The notes: generated by a model from the sequence alone, not told the origin. 63,101 bases of DNA from Streptomyces prunicolor NBRC 13075 (GCF_000367365.1 NZ_BARF01000073.1:1-63101), one strand, 5' to 3'; positions 24,965 to 34,209 are shown, counted from the stretch's first letter. Numbers and translations: made by a program.

Positions 24965-25681
24965 TCAGGACCCCAGACCGGGCAGCGGCTCGGAGCCGTC
25001 CACGAAAGCGCGCGCCACGTCGGACAGCCGCCGGTTGTGCGCGCGGGCGTAGCCGCGCAGGGTGGTGAAGGCGCGTTCCATGTCGATGCCGAGGCGTTCG
25101 GCGAGTTTGCCCTTGACCTGCTCGATCAGGACGCGGCTGTTCAGAGCGGTCTGGAGCTGCTCGTTGAGGATCGTGCTGCGGTGGCTGGAGCGCTGCTGGA
25201 GGAGACTGATGGTCGCCACGTCGGCCAGCGCCTGGGCGACCAGGGTGCCCGCCGGGTCGAACGGACCGGGGGCGGCCCGGAACAGGTTGAGGGCGCCGAC
25301 CACCTCGTCCCGCAGCCGCATCGGCAGCGCCTGTACGGCGGTGAAGCCGCTGCGGTGGGCCGTCGTGACGAACCGCGGCCAGCGCTCGGCCTCCCGGCTC
25401 AGGTCCGGGACGATCACGGGTGAGCCGGAGCGGAAGCACTCCAGGCAAGGGCCCTCGTCGTTCTGGAGCTGGAAGAGCTCCAGGAGCCGTACCTGTTCGT
25501 CGGAGGCCGCCATCACCCGCAGTTCGCCGTCGCGGTCCGCGAGCAGCACGCCCGCCGCGTCGGCTCCGAGCACGCCCACACAGCGGTCGGTGAGCAGACG
25601 CAGGAAGTCGATCAGATCGAAGTCGGCGACCAGGTTGTCCGCCAGTTCGACGAAGGTCTTGGCCAGGAGCTGCTGATTCAT
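24965..25681 (-). CDS. GAF-ANTAR domain regulator
   Basis: 238 residues: GAF sensor at about 10-165 (NDEGPCLECFRSGSPVIVPDL) and ANTAR RNA-binding domain at about 170-232 (SRVLIEQVKGKLAERLGIDM, then a three-helix bundle). ANTAR proteins prevent transcription termination by binding paired hairpins in leader RNA. AAGGTG precedes the ATG. It is followed upstream in the same direction by a second GAF-ANTAR gene, so the two probably form an operon. Signal and RNA target unknown. Confidence 0.88.
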   Translation of the reverse strand: MNQQLLAKTFVELADNLVADFDLIDFLRLLTDRCVGVLGADAAGVLLADRDGELRVMAASDEQVRLLELFQLQNDEGPCLECFRSGSPVIVPDLSREAERWPRFVTTAHRSGFTAVQALPMRLRDEVVGALNLFRAAPGPFDPAGTLVAQALADVATISLLQQRSSHRSTILNEQLQTALNSRVLIEQVKGKLAERLGIDMERAFTTLRGYARAHNRRLSDVARAFVDGSEPLPGLGS

Positions 25682-25759
25682 CGGGTCACCTTCGTTGGGA
25701 CTGGTTCCGCCGGGAGGGGGGCGGGAAGTGCGGTGGGTGCGCTGACCGGTGACGGGGCG

Positions 25760-26521
25760 TCAGGTGTCGTCGCCGGCCCGGTCCGGCTCCGCGTGCGGGG
25801 AGAAACGGAGCCGGTGGGCGACGACGTCGGCGGCCACGTCGGCGAGCCGCCGCCCCCGCATATAGGCGTGCGCCCGCAGTCGTACGAAGGCCTCGTCGAT
25901 GCCGATGCCGAGCTGGACGGTGAGGATGCCGGTGGCCTGGTCGATCTCCGCGCGGTGGCCGTCCAGGTCCTCGAAGCCCCGGTCCGCCGGGGCCGGCCCG
26001 CCCGTCCCGTCGATCCGCGCGTCGAGCAGGAGCAGCGTCGCGAGATCGGCGAACGCGAGAGCGTCGGCCAGTTGTTCCGGGTCCAGTACGGTCGGCACCT
26101 CGGCGTACAGGTCCAGGACGCCCGGGCTGATCGCCCCCACCTGGAGGGGGAGCGCGAAGACCGCGCGGGCCCCGGCTTCCAGCGCCGCGTCCGCGAACAC
26201 GGCCCAGCGGTCCTGGAGTCGACCGGTGAGCAGGTCCGGCGTCAGGACGGCCGAACCGTCCAGGAACGCGTCCACGCACGGGCCCTCGCCCAACGTCAGT
26301 TGCAGTTCCTCCAGTTGCTCGCTGATGTCGTCGGTGCTGCACAGCGGATGGCTCGCCGCGGTGCGGGACATGGCGGACAGCCCGGCCCCGCCGACCGGGA
26401 GCGCGGCCACGGCCGCGGTGCACACGTCCAGCACACCGGCCCGCCCACCGCGCCGCGCCGCCTGCTCGGCGACCAGCACCTGGATCCGGGCCGACCGGCC
26501 GCCGGGCCTCATTCGAGGCAC
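25760..26521 (-). CDS. Second GAF-ANTAR domain regulator
   Basis: 253 residues: GAF domain (LQLTLGEGPCVDAFLDGSAVL, typical of the short GAF-ANTAR family) and C-terminal ANTAR (HRAEIDQATGILTVQLGIGI, then AHAYMRGRRLADVAADVV). It lies 78 bp upstream of the other GAF-ANTAR gene on the same strand and is only moderately similar, so this is an old duplication or pairing rather than a recent copy. The start may be ATG 26521 or ATG 26512. Confidence 0.85.
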   Translation of the reverse strand: MPRMRPGGRSARIQVLVAEQAARRGGRAGVLDVCTAAVAALPVGGAGLSAMSRTAASHPLCSTDDISEQLEELQLTLGEGPCVDAFLDGSAVLTPDLLTGRLQDRWAVFADAALEAGARAVFALPLQVGAISPGVLDLYAEVPTVLDPEQLADALAFADLATLLLLDARIDGTGGPAPADRGFEDLDGHRAEIDQATGILTVQLGIGIDEAFVRLRAHAYMRGRRLADVAADVVAHRLRFSPHAEPDRAGDDT

Positions 26522-26950
26522 CGCGTCCAGAGGCTGTCCCGAAGTCCCGTGAGCAGTACGGCAGTTGGTCCGAGGGCGGGAGGCTGGGGGACCCGCCCCG
26601 TTCGGTCACGGCGGTGGACGGTGAGGTGAGTGAGGGGCATGACGCCTCGGTTCGGAGGAGCATCCGGCAACGGGCGTGGTGGCACCGGGAGTTACGGTGC
26701 CCAGGGCGCGCTGCCGACAAGGGGGCGTACAGGAATGCGCCGGGTGACGGACGAAGAAGCCGCTCCCCGCGACCATCTGTGTCGAGCATCTGTGCCGAGC
26801 TACGACGAGCCGCCGGGGTCTGGGACGTCCTGACCGCAGCATAGTCCTCGTGACGGTGCGCGGGCGGTCTCGCAGGGAAGTGGAGAAGTTCCGGACGCCG
26901 CCGAGTCGATGCTCAGCGGGCGGTGGTCGGCAGTAGGCGATCGGTGCCGC
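26522..26950. other. 429-bp stretch without a supported gene
   Basis: Only short frames are present and none has a recognisable domain. The left edge (GGCTGTCCCGAAGTCCCG at about 26531) looks like the end of an insertion sequence, but I see no matching inverted end or transposase remnant, so this is not called as a mobile element. Confidence 0.4.
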
Positions 26951-27433
26951 TCACGGTGTTCCGTCGAACGCCTCGCGGAGGTCGGGCAGGAACGAGACGA
27001 GGTGGTTCATCTCGGCCGCGCAGTGGTGCGGCAGCGCGACGCCGAGCGCCTGGAGGTCGGGCGGACCGGCGTCGGCCAAGGGCGCGAACCAGCGCAGGCC
27101 GAGACGCTGGGAGCCGGCGAACTCCTCCGCCGCTCGGTGCAGGGTGTGCGCGCCGCCGGTCTCGGGGGCGACGCGGTGGAGATTCCACCAGCCCGTACGT
27201 TCGCAGGCGGCCAACAGCGTTCCGTCCGGGGCCCATTCAGCCTGCGCCACGGGGTCACCGGGCCCGCCGACGAGTGTGCGGGCCCGCTGGAAACGTCCGT
27301 CGCCGCCGACGTCGGCGATCCTCAACTCGGCCGCGTCCCACGGCATATGGGGGTGATCCCAGGCGAGCCACACGGCCCGTGAACCGTCGGGGGAGACCCG
27401 GGCACCGGATGGGAAAGCGGATCTGTTGCGTCC
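26951..27433 (-). pseudogene. Fragment of an S9-family (prolyl oligopeptidase/dipeptidyl-peptidase) propeller
   Basis: Reading back from about 27433 the frame gives FPSGARVSPDGSRAVWLAWD, then HPHMPWDAAEL, VAQAEWAPDGTLL, ACERTGWWNLHRV and LGLRWFAPLAD. This is the N-terminal propeller of S9 acylaminoacyl/dipeptidyl peptidases. The family is about 650 residues; here both the start and the whole alpha/beta-hydrolase catalytic domain are missing. After FAPLAD the sequence is unrelated. Two neighbouring genes abut it, so it is a truncation remnant. Confidence 0.7.
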
Positions 27434-27441
27434 GTGGCAGG

Positions 27442-28107
27442 TCAGACCAGCCCCGCGTAGTGCACGGTCAGGGCGATCTGGACCCGGTTGGTGTGTTCCA
27501 GCTTGGTGAGGATGTGGGAGACGTGAGCCTTGACGGTGGCCACGCTCATGTACAGCTCGGCCGCGATCTCCGCGTTGGTCCTGCCCCGGCCGACGGCCAC
27601 GGCGACCTCGCGTTCCCGGTCGCCCAGCCGGTCGAGGCGGATACGGGCCTCGGCGGTCTCCGGCCGGCGCGGGACTGTCGTATCGCCGCCCTGGGTGACC
27701 CGGGCGATGAGCTGCTCGGTCACCGCGGGGGAGAGCACCGGCTCACCCGCCTTCACCCGGCGTACCGCCGCGACGATCTCGGCGGGCGGGGTGTGCTTGA
27801 GCAGGAAACCGGCCGCGCCCGCGCGCAGTGCGCCGAGGACCTGCTCGTCGTCCTTGAAGGTCGTCAGCATCACGACGGCCGGTGCGCCGGGCCGGGCCCG
27901 CAGCAGCCCGGTCGCCTCCAGGCCGTCCACGCCGGGCATCCGGATGTCCATCAGCACCAGGTCGGGGGCGTGCTCGTCGACCAGGGCGAGCACCTCGCCG
28001 CCGTCCGCCGCCTCGGCCACGACCTCGATGTCGTCGGCGCCGCCGAGCATCAGCCGGAGTCCTGAGCGGACCAGCGGGTCGTCGTCGACGAGCAGCACAC
28101 GGATCAT
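27442..28107 (-). CDS. NarL/LuxR-type response regulator
   Basis: 221 residues. Receiver domain with VDDDP, phospho-Asp in LVLMDIRMPG, MLTTF and FLLKHTPP. The C-terminal LuxR helix-turn-helix reads LGDREREVAVAVGRGRTNAEI and VATVKAHVSHILTKL. It overlaps the upstream kinase gene by 4 nt. It probably controls the divergent ABC operon at 29482-31656 through repeats in the shared region. Confidence 0.92.
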   Translation of the reverse strand: MIRVLLVDDDPLVRSGLRLMLGGADDIEVVAEAADGGEVLALVDEHAPDLVLMDIRMPGVDGLEATGLLRARPGAPAVVMLTTFKDDEQVLGALRAGAAGFLLKHTPPAEIVAAVRRVKAGEPVLSPAVTEQLIARVTQGGDTTVPRRPETAEARIRLDRLGDREREVAVAVGRGRTNAEIAAELYMSVATVKAHVSHILTKLEHTNRVQIALTVHYAGLV

Positions 28108-29330
28108 GCGGGCCAGGGTAGCCAGGCCCGCAGCGCGTACTCCGCTCCGTCCTCGCCGTGACTGAACCGGCCGCCCGCCAGCGCGACGCGCTCCGCGAGG
28201 CCGATCAACCCCTGCCCGGAACCCGGGACGTCGTCGCGCGGGCCACCCGGTCCGGTCGGATGGACGGGATCGGCCGGGTTGGTCAGCTCCAGGGTGAGCC
28301 CGTCGCCGGGGCCGCCCGCCACCGTGATCCTGACCGGCGTACCGGGGGCGTGCTTCCTGGCGTTCGTCAGCCCTTCCTGCACGAACCGGTAGGCGGCGAG
28401 CCCGGCGATCCCCGTAGGACCGCCACCGTTGCCCGACCCGGTGCCGCCCATGTCGAGGTCGACCTTCATACCGGCGTCCCGCGACTCCCTGACCAGGTCG
28501 GGCACCTCGGCGAGCCCGGTCCGCGCGGGCCGGGTCGCGGTGCTGCAGTCCGCGACGGGAGCCCCGGCCGGTGACCGCAGCACCCGCAGCACCACCTGGA
28601 GATCCTCCAGCGCCTGGTGCGAACTCTCCCGGATCACGGCGGCGGCCCGGGCGGTCTCCCGCACGGACGCGCCGGCGTTGAACTCCAGCGCCCCCGCGTG
28701 GACGCTCAGCAGCGACAGCCGGTGGGCCAGCACATCGTGCATCTCCCGCGCGATGTCCTCCCGCGCCTCCCGCTGAGCGCGCTGGGCACGCAACACCGCC
28801 TCCGCCTCGGCCCGTTCGGTGCGCTCGCTCAGCGAACGGACGAACAGGCCCCAGCCGACCGCCGCGGCGATCAGGACACCCAGGATCACCGCGTTGGCGA
28901 GCGGCACCCCGGAGACGTAGGGACTGCTCAGAAAGTGGACGGGGATCGGCAGCAGTGCCAGCAGGGCGACGGTCAGGATCGTGCGCGGCGGCCGGAGGAC
29001 GGCGACGGTGAAGAGCGCGACGATCAGGGGCACCACGGCCGGGGTGACGGTCGCGGCGGCGATCGCCACGACGGCGACCGCGGTCGGCCACCGCCTGCGC
29101 CACCACAGCGCCCCGACGGCGAGCAGGGAGACCGGATTCACCGCCCAGTTGAAGCCGAGCAGCAACGGCGACGAGAACACCAGCCGGTCGAACGGCCAGG
29201 TAGCGGAACCCAGTCCCGGGCTCAGCGCCAGATCGCCCCTGACCTGGATCAGCGAGAGGGCGGCCGAGAGCACCAGGGCCAGCACCACAATGCCCAGGTC
29301 GATGGTCTTCTCACGCCGGTAACCGCTCAC
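28104..29330 (-). CDS. NarL-type sensor histidine kinase
   Basis: About 408 residues. The N-terminal half has five or six membrane helices without a large external loop, as in intramembrane-sensing kinases. The HisKA_3 phospho-acceptor region is REDIAREMHDVLAHRLSLLS and a HATPase_c domain follows (RFVQEGLTNARKHAPGTPVR; GQGLIGLAERVALAGG). GTG 29330 is chosen because TACATT lies 8 nt upstream, fitting a leaderless transcript; TTG 29339 is the longer option. Partner of the overlapping response regulator. Confidence 0.9.
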   Translation of the reverse strand: MSGYRREKTIDLGIVVLALVLSAALSLIQVRGDLALSPGLGSATWPFDRLVFSSPLLLGFNWAVNPVSLLAVGALWWRRRWPTAVAVVAIAAATVTPAVVPLIVALFTVAVLRPPRTILTVALLALLPIPVHFLSSPYVSGVPLANAVILGVLIAAAVGWGLFVRSLSERTERAEAEAVLRAQRAQREAREDIAREMHDVLAHRLSLLSVHAGALEFNAGASVRETARAAAVIRESSHQALEDLQVVLRVLRSPAGAPVADCSTATRPARTGLAEVPDLVRESRDAGMKVDLDMGGTGSGNGGGPTGIAGLAAYRFVQEGLTNARKHAPGTPVRITVAGGPGDGLTLELTNPADPVHPTGPGGPRDDVPGSGQGLIGLAERVALAGGRFSHGEDGAEYALRAWLPWPA

Positions 29331-29369
29331 AAGCGACAAATGTAGAGGGGCCGTCGACGGGGGCCGTAC

Positions 29370-29422
29370 AGACTTTGGTCTAGAGACTTTGGTCGTACGA
29401 CGAGGTCAGAGCACCGACTTTG
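29370..29422. promoter_or_regulatory. Operator-like direct repeats between kinase and ABC operon
   Basis: GACTTTGGTC occurs at 29371-29380 and 29385-29394, 14 bp apart, and a third partial copy GACTTTG at 29416-29422. Each copy is itself a short palindrome (GAC...GTC). They lie upstream of both divergent transcripts and are good candidates for the binding sites of the adjacent LuxR-type regulator. Confidence 0.55.
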
Positions 29423-29481
29423 CGCCGAAGCCGCCCATGGACCGCCGCTCCTAGCGTTCCGGGAGTCACATCGGATCCCTC

Positions 29482-29700
29482 ATGGAAGGCCCGGCCTTGA
29501 AGAAGAACCTCCTCCTGCTGTCCGGAGCGCTGCTGGCGCTCTGCGGCGGGGTACCGCTCGCCCAGCGGCTCTACGACCGCCTCACGCTCTGGGGTTTCGG
29601 CGTACCCGGCTACGGCCCGTCGCTGATCAAGCTTGCGCTGCTGCTCGCCGGGGTCGCGATACTCGTCCTCGCCGTACGTGTGCGGCAGCACAATGACTGA
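29482..29700 (+). CDS. Small two-helix membrane protein of an ABC operon
   Basis: 72 residues with hydrophobic helices at about 9-24 (LLLLSGALLALCGGVPL) and 46-65. It is the first gene of the ABC operon and overlaps the ATPase start by 8 bp. TTG 29497 has GGAAGG 7 nt upstream and may be the real start, giving MKKNLLLLSG. Function unknown; probably an accessory membrane subunit. Confidence 0.6.
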   Translation: MEGPALKKNLLLLSGALLALCGGVPLAQRLYDRLTLWGFGVPGYGPSLIKLALLLAGVAILVLAVRVRQHND

Positions 29701-30619
29701 TCCGGCAGAGCGCCCGGCGCTGGAGGCCGTCGGGCTCGGCAGGCGCTACCGGCGTGGGTGGGCGCTGCGGGACTGCTCGTTCCGGCTGCCGGCCGGCCGG
29801 ATCTGCGCGCTGGTCGGCCCGAACGGAGCCGGCAAGACGACCCTGCTGTCGCTGGCCGCCGGTCTGCTGGAACCGAGCACCGGCACCGTCCGGCTGGGCG
29901 GACACCCGGCCCGGTCCGCCGAGGCCCGGCAGCACACCGCGTTCCTCAGCCAGGAGAAGGCGCTCTATCCGCGCTTCCGGGTCTCCGACACGCTGCGCAT
30001 CGGCCGCGAACTGAACCCGACCTGGCACCAGGAGACCGCTGAACGCATCGTCGCCGCCGGCAACATCCCGATGGACGCGCGGGTCGGCACCCTGTCCGGC
30101 GGCCAGCGCACCCGGGTCGCCTTCGCGCTGGCGCTGGGCAAGCGGCCCCGGCTGCTCCTGCTCGACGAACCGATGGCCGACCTGGACCCGCTGGTCCGGC
30201 GCCAGATGATGGACCTGCTCATGTCCGAGGCCGCCCAGCACGGTTCGACCGTGGTGATGTCCTCCCACCTGGTCTCCGAACTGGAGGGCGCCTGCGACTT
30301 CCTGGTCCTGATCGACAACGGCACGGTCAGGCTCGCCGGCGACGTGGCCGAACTCATCGGCGCCCACCGGACGGTCTCCGCCCCCGACGCACAGGCGGCC
30401 CGCCTGGCGAAGCTCCCCGGCCAGGTGACCGTCGAGACCCGCAGCACGGGCGGTCGTACGACGGCACTGATCCGCCCGAGGGGCCCACTCCCGGCGGACC
30501 ACACCCCGGCCCTGCCGAGCCTGGAGGAACTGCTCCTGGCCCACCTGCGCACAGCCGACGCACCCCCGCTGATCACGTCCACGGCACGCGCCGGCACGCA
30601 TCGCGAGGTGACGGTGTGA
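29693..30619 (+). CDS. ABC transporter ATP-binding protein
   Basis: 308 residues: Walker A GPNGAGKTT, Q-loop FLSQEKALYP, signature LSGGQRTRV, Walker B RLLLLDEPMADLD and switch His in VVMSSHLVSELEG. This is the CcmA/DrrA-like export type. A C-terminal extension of about 80 residues follows the nucleotide domain. Overlaps both neighbours (8 bp and 4 bp), so the three genes are translationally coupled. The divergent NarL-type system probably controls it. Confidence 0.93.
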   Translation: MTDPAERPALEAVGLGRRYRRGWALRDCSFRLPAGRICALVGPNGAGKTTLLSLAAGLLEPSTGTVRLGGHPARSAEARQHTAFLSQEKALYPRFRVSDTLRIGRELNPTWHQETAERIVAAGNIPMDARVGTLSGGQRTRVAFALALGKRPRLLLLDEPMADLDPLVRRQMMDLLMSEAAQHGSTVVMSSHLVSELEGACDFLVLIDNGTVRLAGDVAELIGAHRTVSAPDAQAARLAKLPGQVTVETRSTGGRTTALIRPRGPLPADHTPALPSLEELLLAHLRTADAPPLITSTARAGTHREVTV

Positions 30620-31656
30620 GCGGCTCCGTGACCATCAACTCCCCTTCGCCCCAGCCAAGTTCGGCACTCCGAATGCGACGCCTACGACGACTGCCACGGC
30701 TCCGCGGACTGACCTGGCTGGTCTGGCGGCAGAACCGGCTGGCGTTCTGGATCGGCATCGGCGCCGCGCTCGCCGTAGCGGCGTACGCGATCGTGCGCCA
30801 CCAGGAGATGACGACCGCCATCGCCGAGGGCCACCTCGACGCCTGCCGGGGCACCACCGTCCCGGCCGGCGACTGCTCCCACAAGCTCAACTCCTTCGGG
30901 CAGACGTACCAGTTCCCGATGCGCCGCCCCCTCCAGGCCATGCTCGCGCTGCCGTTGGTCTTCGGCGTCTTCCTCGGCGGCCCGCAACTGGCCCAGGAGT
31001 TGGAGTCCGGCACCTACCGGACCGTGTGCACGCAGTCGGTCACGCAACTGCGCTGGTTCGCGGCCAAGTTGCTCGTCCCCGTCGTCCTCACGACGCTGAT
31101 CAGCGGGACCATCGCCGCCGCGATGACCTGGTGGTGGCGGCCGGCGGGTTCGCTGCTGGGCGGCTGGTTCCCCTGGTGGCAGTGGTATCCGTACGACGGC
31201 ATCGGCCCCGTCGTGGTCGGCCTGTCCGTCCTCTCCCTGCTCATCGGCGTGACCGCGGGCCTGATCCTGCGCCGCACGGTCCTGGCGATGGGCGCGACGG
31301 TGGTCGTGAGCGCGGCGGCGATGTACGTGCTCGAGTCCGTCCGCGGCCACCTCCTGCCCACCGCCCTGGCCACGGTCCAGCACCCGACCGGCACGGCGGC
31401 CCCGTCGAACGCGTGGGTCCTCTCCGAGGGCGCGGCCGACGCGACCGGTCGCCGCGTACCGGATCTGCCGAGCTGCTACACGGCCGACGACTACACCAAG
31501 TGCCTTGTCCAGCACGGCAGTACGGGCCGCTGGGCGGAGTTCCATCCGTCGTCCCAGCTGTGGCCGTTGCAGTGGGCGGAGACGGGCCTGTGCGCGTTGC
31601 TGGCGGCGGCGCTCGCGGGGTTGTGCGTGTGGTGGATCCGCCACCGCCCGGCCTGA
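30616..31656 (+). CDS. ABC-2-type transporter permease
   Basis: 346 residues with about six membrane helices. The sequence LTWLVWRQNRLAFWIG near the N-terminus and QLAQELESGTYRTVCTQSVT in the middle are typical of ABC permeases paired with export ATPases in Streptomyces. A large extracytoplasmic segment with two Cys (SCYTADDYTKC) precedes the last helix. GTG start overlaps the ATPase stop. The exported substrate is not known; such pairs often serve antibiotic or envelope-stress resistance. Confidence 0.88.
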   Translation: MSGSVTINSPSPQPSSALRMRRLRRLPRLRGLTWLVWRQNRLAFWIGIGAALAVAAYAIVRHQEMTTAIAEGHLDACRGTTVPAGDCSHKLNSFGQTYQFPMRRPLQAMLALPLVFGVFLGGPQLAQELESGTYRTVCTQSVTQLRWFAAKLLVPVVLTTLISGTIAAAMTWWWRPAGSLLGGWFPWWQWYPYDGIGPVVVGLSVLSLLIGVTAGLILRRTVLAMGATVVVSAAAMYVLESVRGHLLPTALATVQHPTGTAAPSNAWVLSEGAADATGRRVPDLPSCYTADDYTKCLVQHGSTGRWAEFHPSSQLWPLQWAETGLCALLAAALAGLCVWWIRHRPA

Positions 31657-31783
31657 CCCGCCCCGAAAAGGCCGAACCATGCAGACGTCAATTCCCCAAT
31701 TCCCCGCCGATGAACAGGCGGAGACTCGTGAGTGGGCGGCAGCGTAAGGCGGACACCGGCGAGCACGCCGATCAGGATTACGC

Positions 31784-34174
31784 CTACTCCGTGCGAAGCG
31801 CCGTCGCCGTCCGGGCCTTGGCCGCCCAGCCGGCCGGGAGCAGCGCCCCCAGCACGGCTATCGCGACGCCGGCCAGCCCCAGCAGCACCAGTTGGGGAGC
31901 GTCGTACACATCGAGGATCGACGGCGGCAGATTCGTGCCCGCCGCATGCCCCATCACCGGCAGCACGAAGCCGTGCAGCGCGAACCCGAGAGGTACCCCG
32001 ATCAGTCCGCCGAGCACGCCGATCCCGGCCACCGAGGCGAGTACGAGGCTCACGGTCTGCCGCGGCGACATACCGAGTGCCTTGCAGACGCCCAGGTCGT
32101 GGACTCGTTCGCGGGTGTCGAGGACGACGGAGTTGAGCACGCCGAGGCCCGCCACGGAGACCAGCATGAGGGTGAGCAGCACCGCGATCGCATCCAGGAC
32201 GATGATCATGCCCTCCTGCTGCGAGGGGGAGTTGGCGATGACGTCGCCGCCCATCGGCTCCACCACCGCGTGCAGCTTCTCGGCGTACGCGGCGGGGGAG
32301 ACACCCGGCTTCACCTCGATCTGGAAGACCTGGGGCTTGGCCCCGGCGAAGTCGGCGAGGTCCGCGTGGATCGACAGGCCGTCGTTCGAGGTGTCGAAGG
32401 CCTCGCCGACGATCTTCAGGGTCTGCGTGTCCTTCCCGAGGGTCACCCGGACCTTGTCGCCGATCTTGGTGGCGGTCCGGTCCAGGAAACCGGTGGGGAC
32501 GACGACCTGCCCCGCGCCGGTGATCCAGTGCCCGGAGATCATCTCGTAGCTGCCGGGACGGGAATCGCCCTGGTAGAGGGTGGCCTGGACCGAGCCGGAG
32601 ATCCCCGCCACGGTGACATCGTCCTTGGCCATGCCGTAGTACGAGGCGGTGCCGGCCTGCGCTTCGATGGCGGCGCGGACCTTCGCCGGGTCGGCGGACG
32701 GAGGACTGTCGCTTCCCGCCGCGGGGTTCATGTGGCGAACTCCGCCTCCGGCGCCACCCGGGACGGTCGGCCCGCCGACGACGGCGGTGACCGCCGCGCG
32801 GTCCTCGGGATCCGACGCGCTGCCGACCGCGTTCAGGGACGAGGTCAGTCCCACCGCGAAGGTCGCCGCGACCGTGCCGAAGGCCACCGCGAGCAACATC
32901 GCGGCCGTACGGACCGGATGGGCGAAGGGGCTGGCGAGGCCGTAGGTCACCGCCCGCGGCAGCGGCAGCCGCCCGGCCGCCCGGTGCGCCCACTGGCCGC
33001 GCCCCGTGCGGGGGGCCCGGCCGATCGCGATGGCCTCGACCGTGCGCAGCCGCCCGGCCCGCAGCGCGGGGACCAGCGCCGCGAGCCCGACGACCAGCAG
33101 CGCGACGGCAGGCACGACGACGTCCACCCACCAGGCCACCGTCAGCGAGGCGGTGCCGTACACCTGCTCGGTGTCCTCCAGCAGTGGAACGGCCAGCACA
33201 TTGCCCAGTACGACCCCGAGCGCGATACCGGCGCCGGCCGGGATCAGCGCCTGGGCCACATAGGCCCGCACGACCTCGCGCGGGGTGAAGCCGATGGCCT
33301 TGAGGATGCCGATCCTGCGCAGACTGGTGCCGACCGCGCCGCTGATCAGGCTGCTGATGATGATCACGGACATCACGATGCCGAGCACGCCGAAGGCCAC
33401 CATGAACGGGATGGTCGCCGCCGCGCCCGTGTCGGCGGCACGCTTGGTGTCCAGGTAGGACTGGGTGCCCAGCAGGGCCCCGGACGATACGGCGGCGATG
33501 AGCTTCTCGCGGTCGGCGGAGATCTGCGCCTTGGTTCCCGCGGAGTCGAAGCGGTAGAGCATCTGACGTGTGACCGGTGTGTCCTTGGAGGCCAGCGCGC
33601 CGACCTGCCCCGGGGTCGCCCAGGCATCGGCGGTCTGGCCGGCCGACACCGCGAAGCCGACGACTTTCAGGGTCGGGCTGTCGGTGGCATCCGAGGTCTT
33701 CAGGGTGGAACCGACCTCGAGGAGGGGGCTTTTGAACGACGCGGAGAGAACGACCTCGCCAGGCTTCGTGGCCCACCGGCCGGACTGCAGGTCCAGATCG
33801 TCCACGTCGCCGTGCGGACCGGACCGCCCGACCAGACTCAAGGCCGGCGGGTGCCCGCCCTCCGAATCGACCGGGCTGATGGTCGTCGACGGATACGGCC
33901 CCGCGCTCGCGGTGACGCCGGCCAGCCGCTTCGTCGCCTCCAGTTGCGCCGCACTCACCTTGGCCGGATCGAACTGCGCGGTGACATGGGGACCGTGCTG
34001 CTTCGCGAAGGCGTGGTCGAAGGGGGCGTTCGAGACGACGATGAGCGACCCGGCGATCACGGCCGCGGCGACCGCCATCATGGTGGCCACGGCGATCACC
34101 ACCGTCTGCACCCGGCGCCGTCCCACCCCGGAGCGCACGACCCGGCCGAGCGCGCCGGTACCGAAGGGGCTCAT
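31784..34174 (-). CDS. FtsX-like (MacB-type) ABC transporter permease
   Basis: 796 residues with two FtsX/MacB permease units: an N-terminal helix and large external domain, a three-helix core near 265-385, a second external domain, and a final three-helix core at about 680-790. GAVGTSLRRIGILKAIGFTP and VHDLGVCKALGMSPRQTV are the coupling helices that contact the ATPase. Such proteins move lipids, lipoproteins or peptides outward or signal to kinases. The start overlaps a 12-codon mini-frame that separates it from the ATPase gene. Confidence 0.9.
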   Translation of the reverse strand: MSPFGTGALGRVVRSGVGRRRVQTVVIAVATMMAVAAAVIAGSLIVVSNAPFDHAFAKQHGPHVTAQFDPAKVSAAQLEATKRLAGVTASAGPYPSTTISPVDSEGGHPPALSLVGRSGPHGDVDDLDLQSGRWATKPGEVVLSASFKSPLLEVGSTLKTSDATDSPTLKVVGFAVSAGQTADAWATPGQVGALASKDTPVTRQMLYRFDSAGTKAQISADREKLIAAVSSGALLGTQSYLDTKRAADTGAAATIPFMVAFGVLGIVMSVIIISSLISGAVGTSLRRIGILKAIGFTPREVVRAYVAQALIPAGAGIALGVVLGNVLAVPLLEDTEQVYGTASLTVAWWVDVVVPAVALLVVGLAALVPALRAGRLRTVEAIAIGRAPRTGRGQWAHRAAGRLPLPRAVTYGLASPFAHPVRTAAMLLAVAFGTVAATFAVGLTSSLNAVGSASDPEDRAAVTAVVGGPTVPGGAGGGVRHMNPAAGSDSPPSADPAKVRAAIEAQAGTASYYGMAKDDVTVAGISGSVQATLYQGDSRPGSYEMISGHWITGAGQVVVPTGFLDRTATKIGDKVRVTLGKDTQTLKIVGEAFDTSNDGLSIHADLADFAGAKPQVFQIEVKPGVSPAAYAEKLHAVVEPMGGDVIANSPSQQEGMIIVLDAIAVLLTLMLVSVAGLGVLNSVVLDTRERVHDLGVCKALGMSPRQTVSLVLASVAGIGVLGGLIGVPLGFALHGFVLPVMGHAAGTNLPPSILDVYDAPQLVLLGLAGVAIAVLGALLPAGWAAKARTATALRTE

Positions 34175-34209
34175 CGGACGGCCTCCACATGCGTGTTGAA
34201 GGGGTTCAT
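34171..34209 (-). other. 12-codon mini-frame from a duplicated gene junction
   Basis: Between ATPase stop and permease start lies ATG...TGA encoding MNPFNTHVEAVR. Its 3' half repeats the ATPase C-terminus (AEAVR) and its 5' half resembles the permease start (MSPF). Both boundaries are ATGA overlaps. It looks like the scar of a removed gene or a tandem duplication of the junction that keeps translational coupling. Confidence 0.6.

Noticed and set aside
26522..26950. Insertion sequence
   Set aside because: One edge looks like an element terminus but there is no matching inverted end, target duplication or transposase frame.
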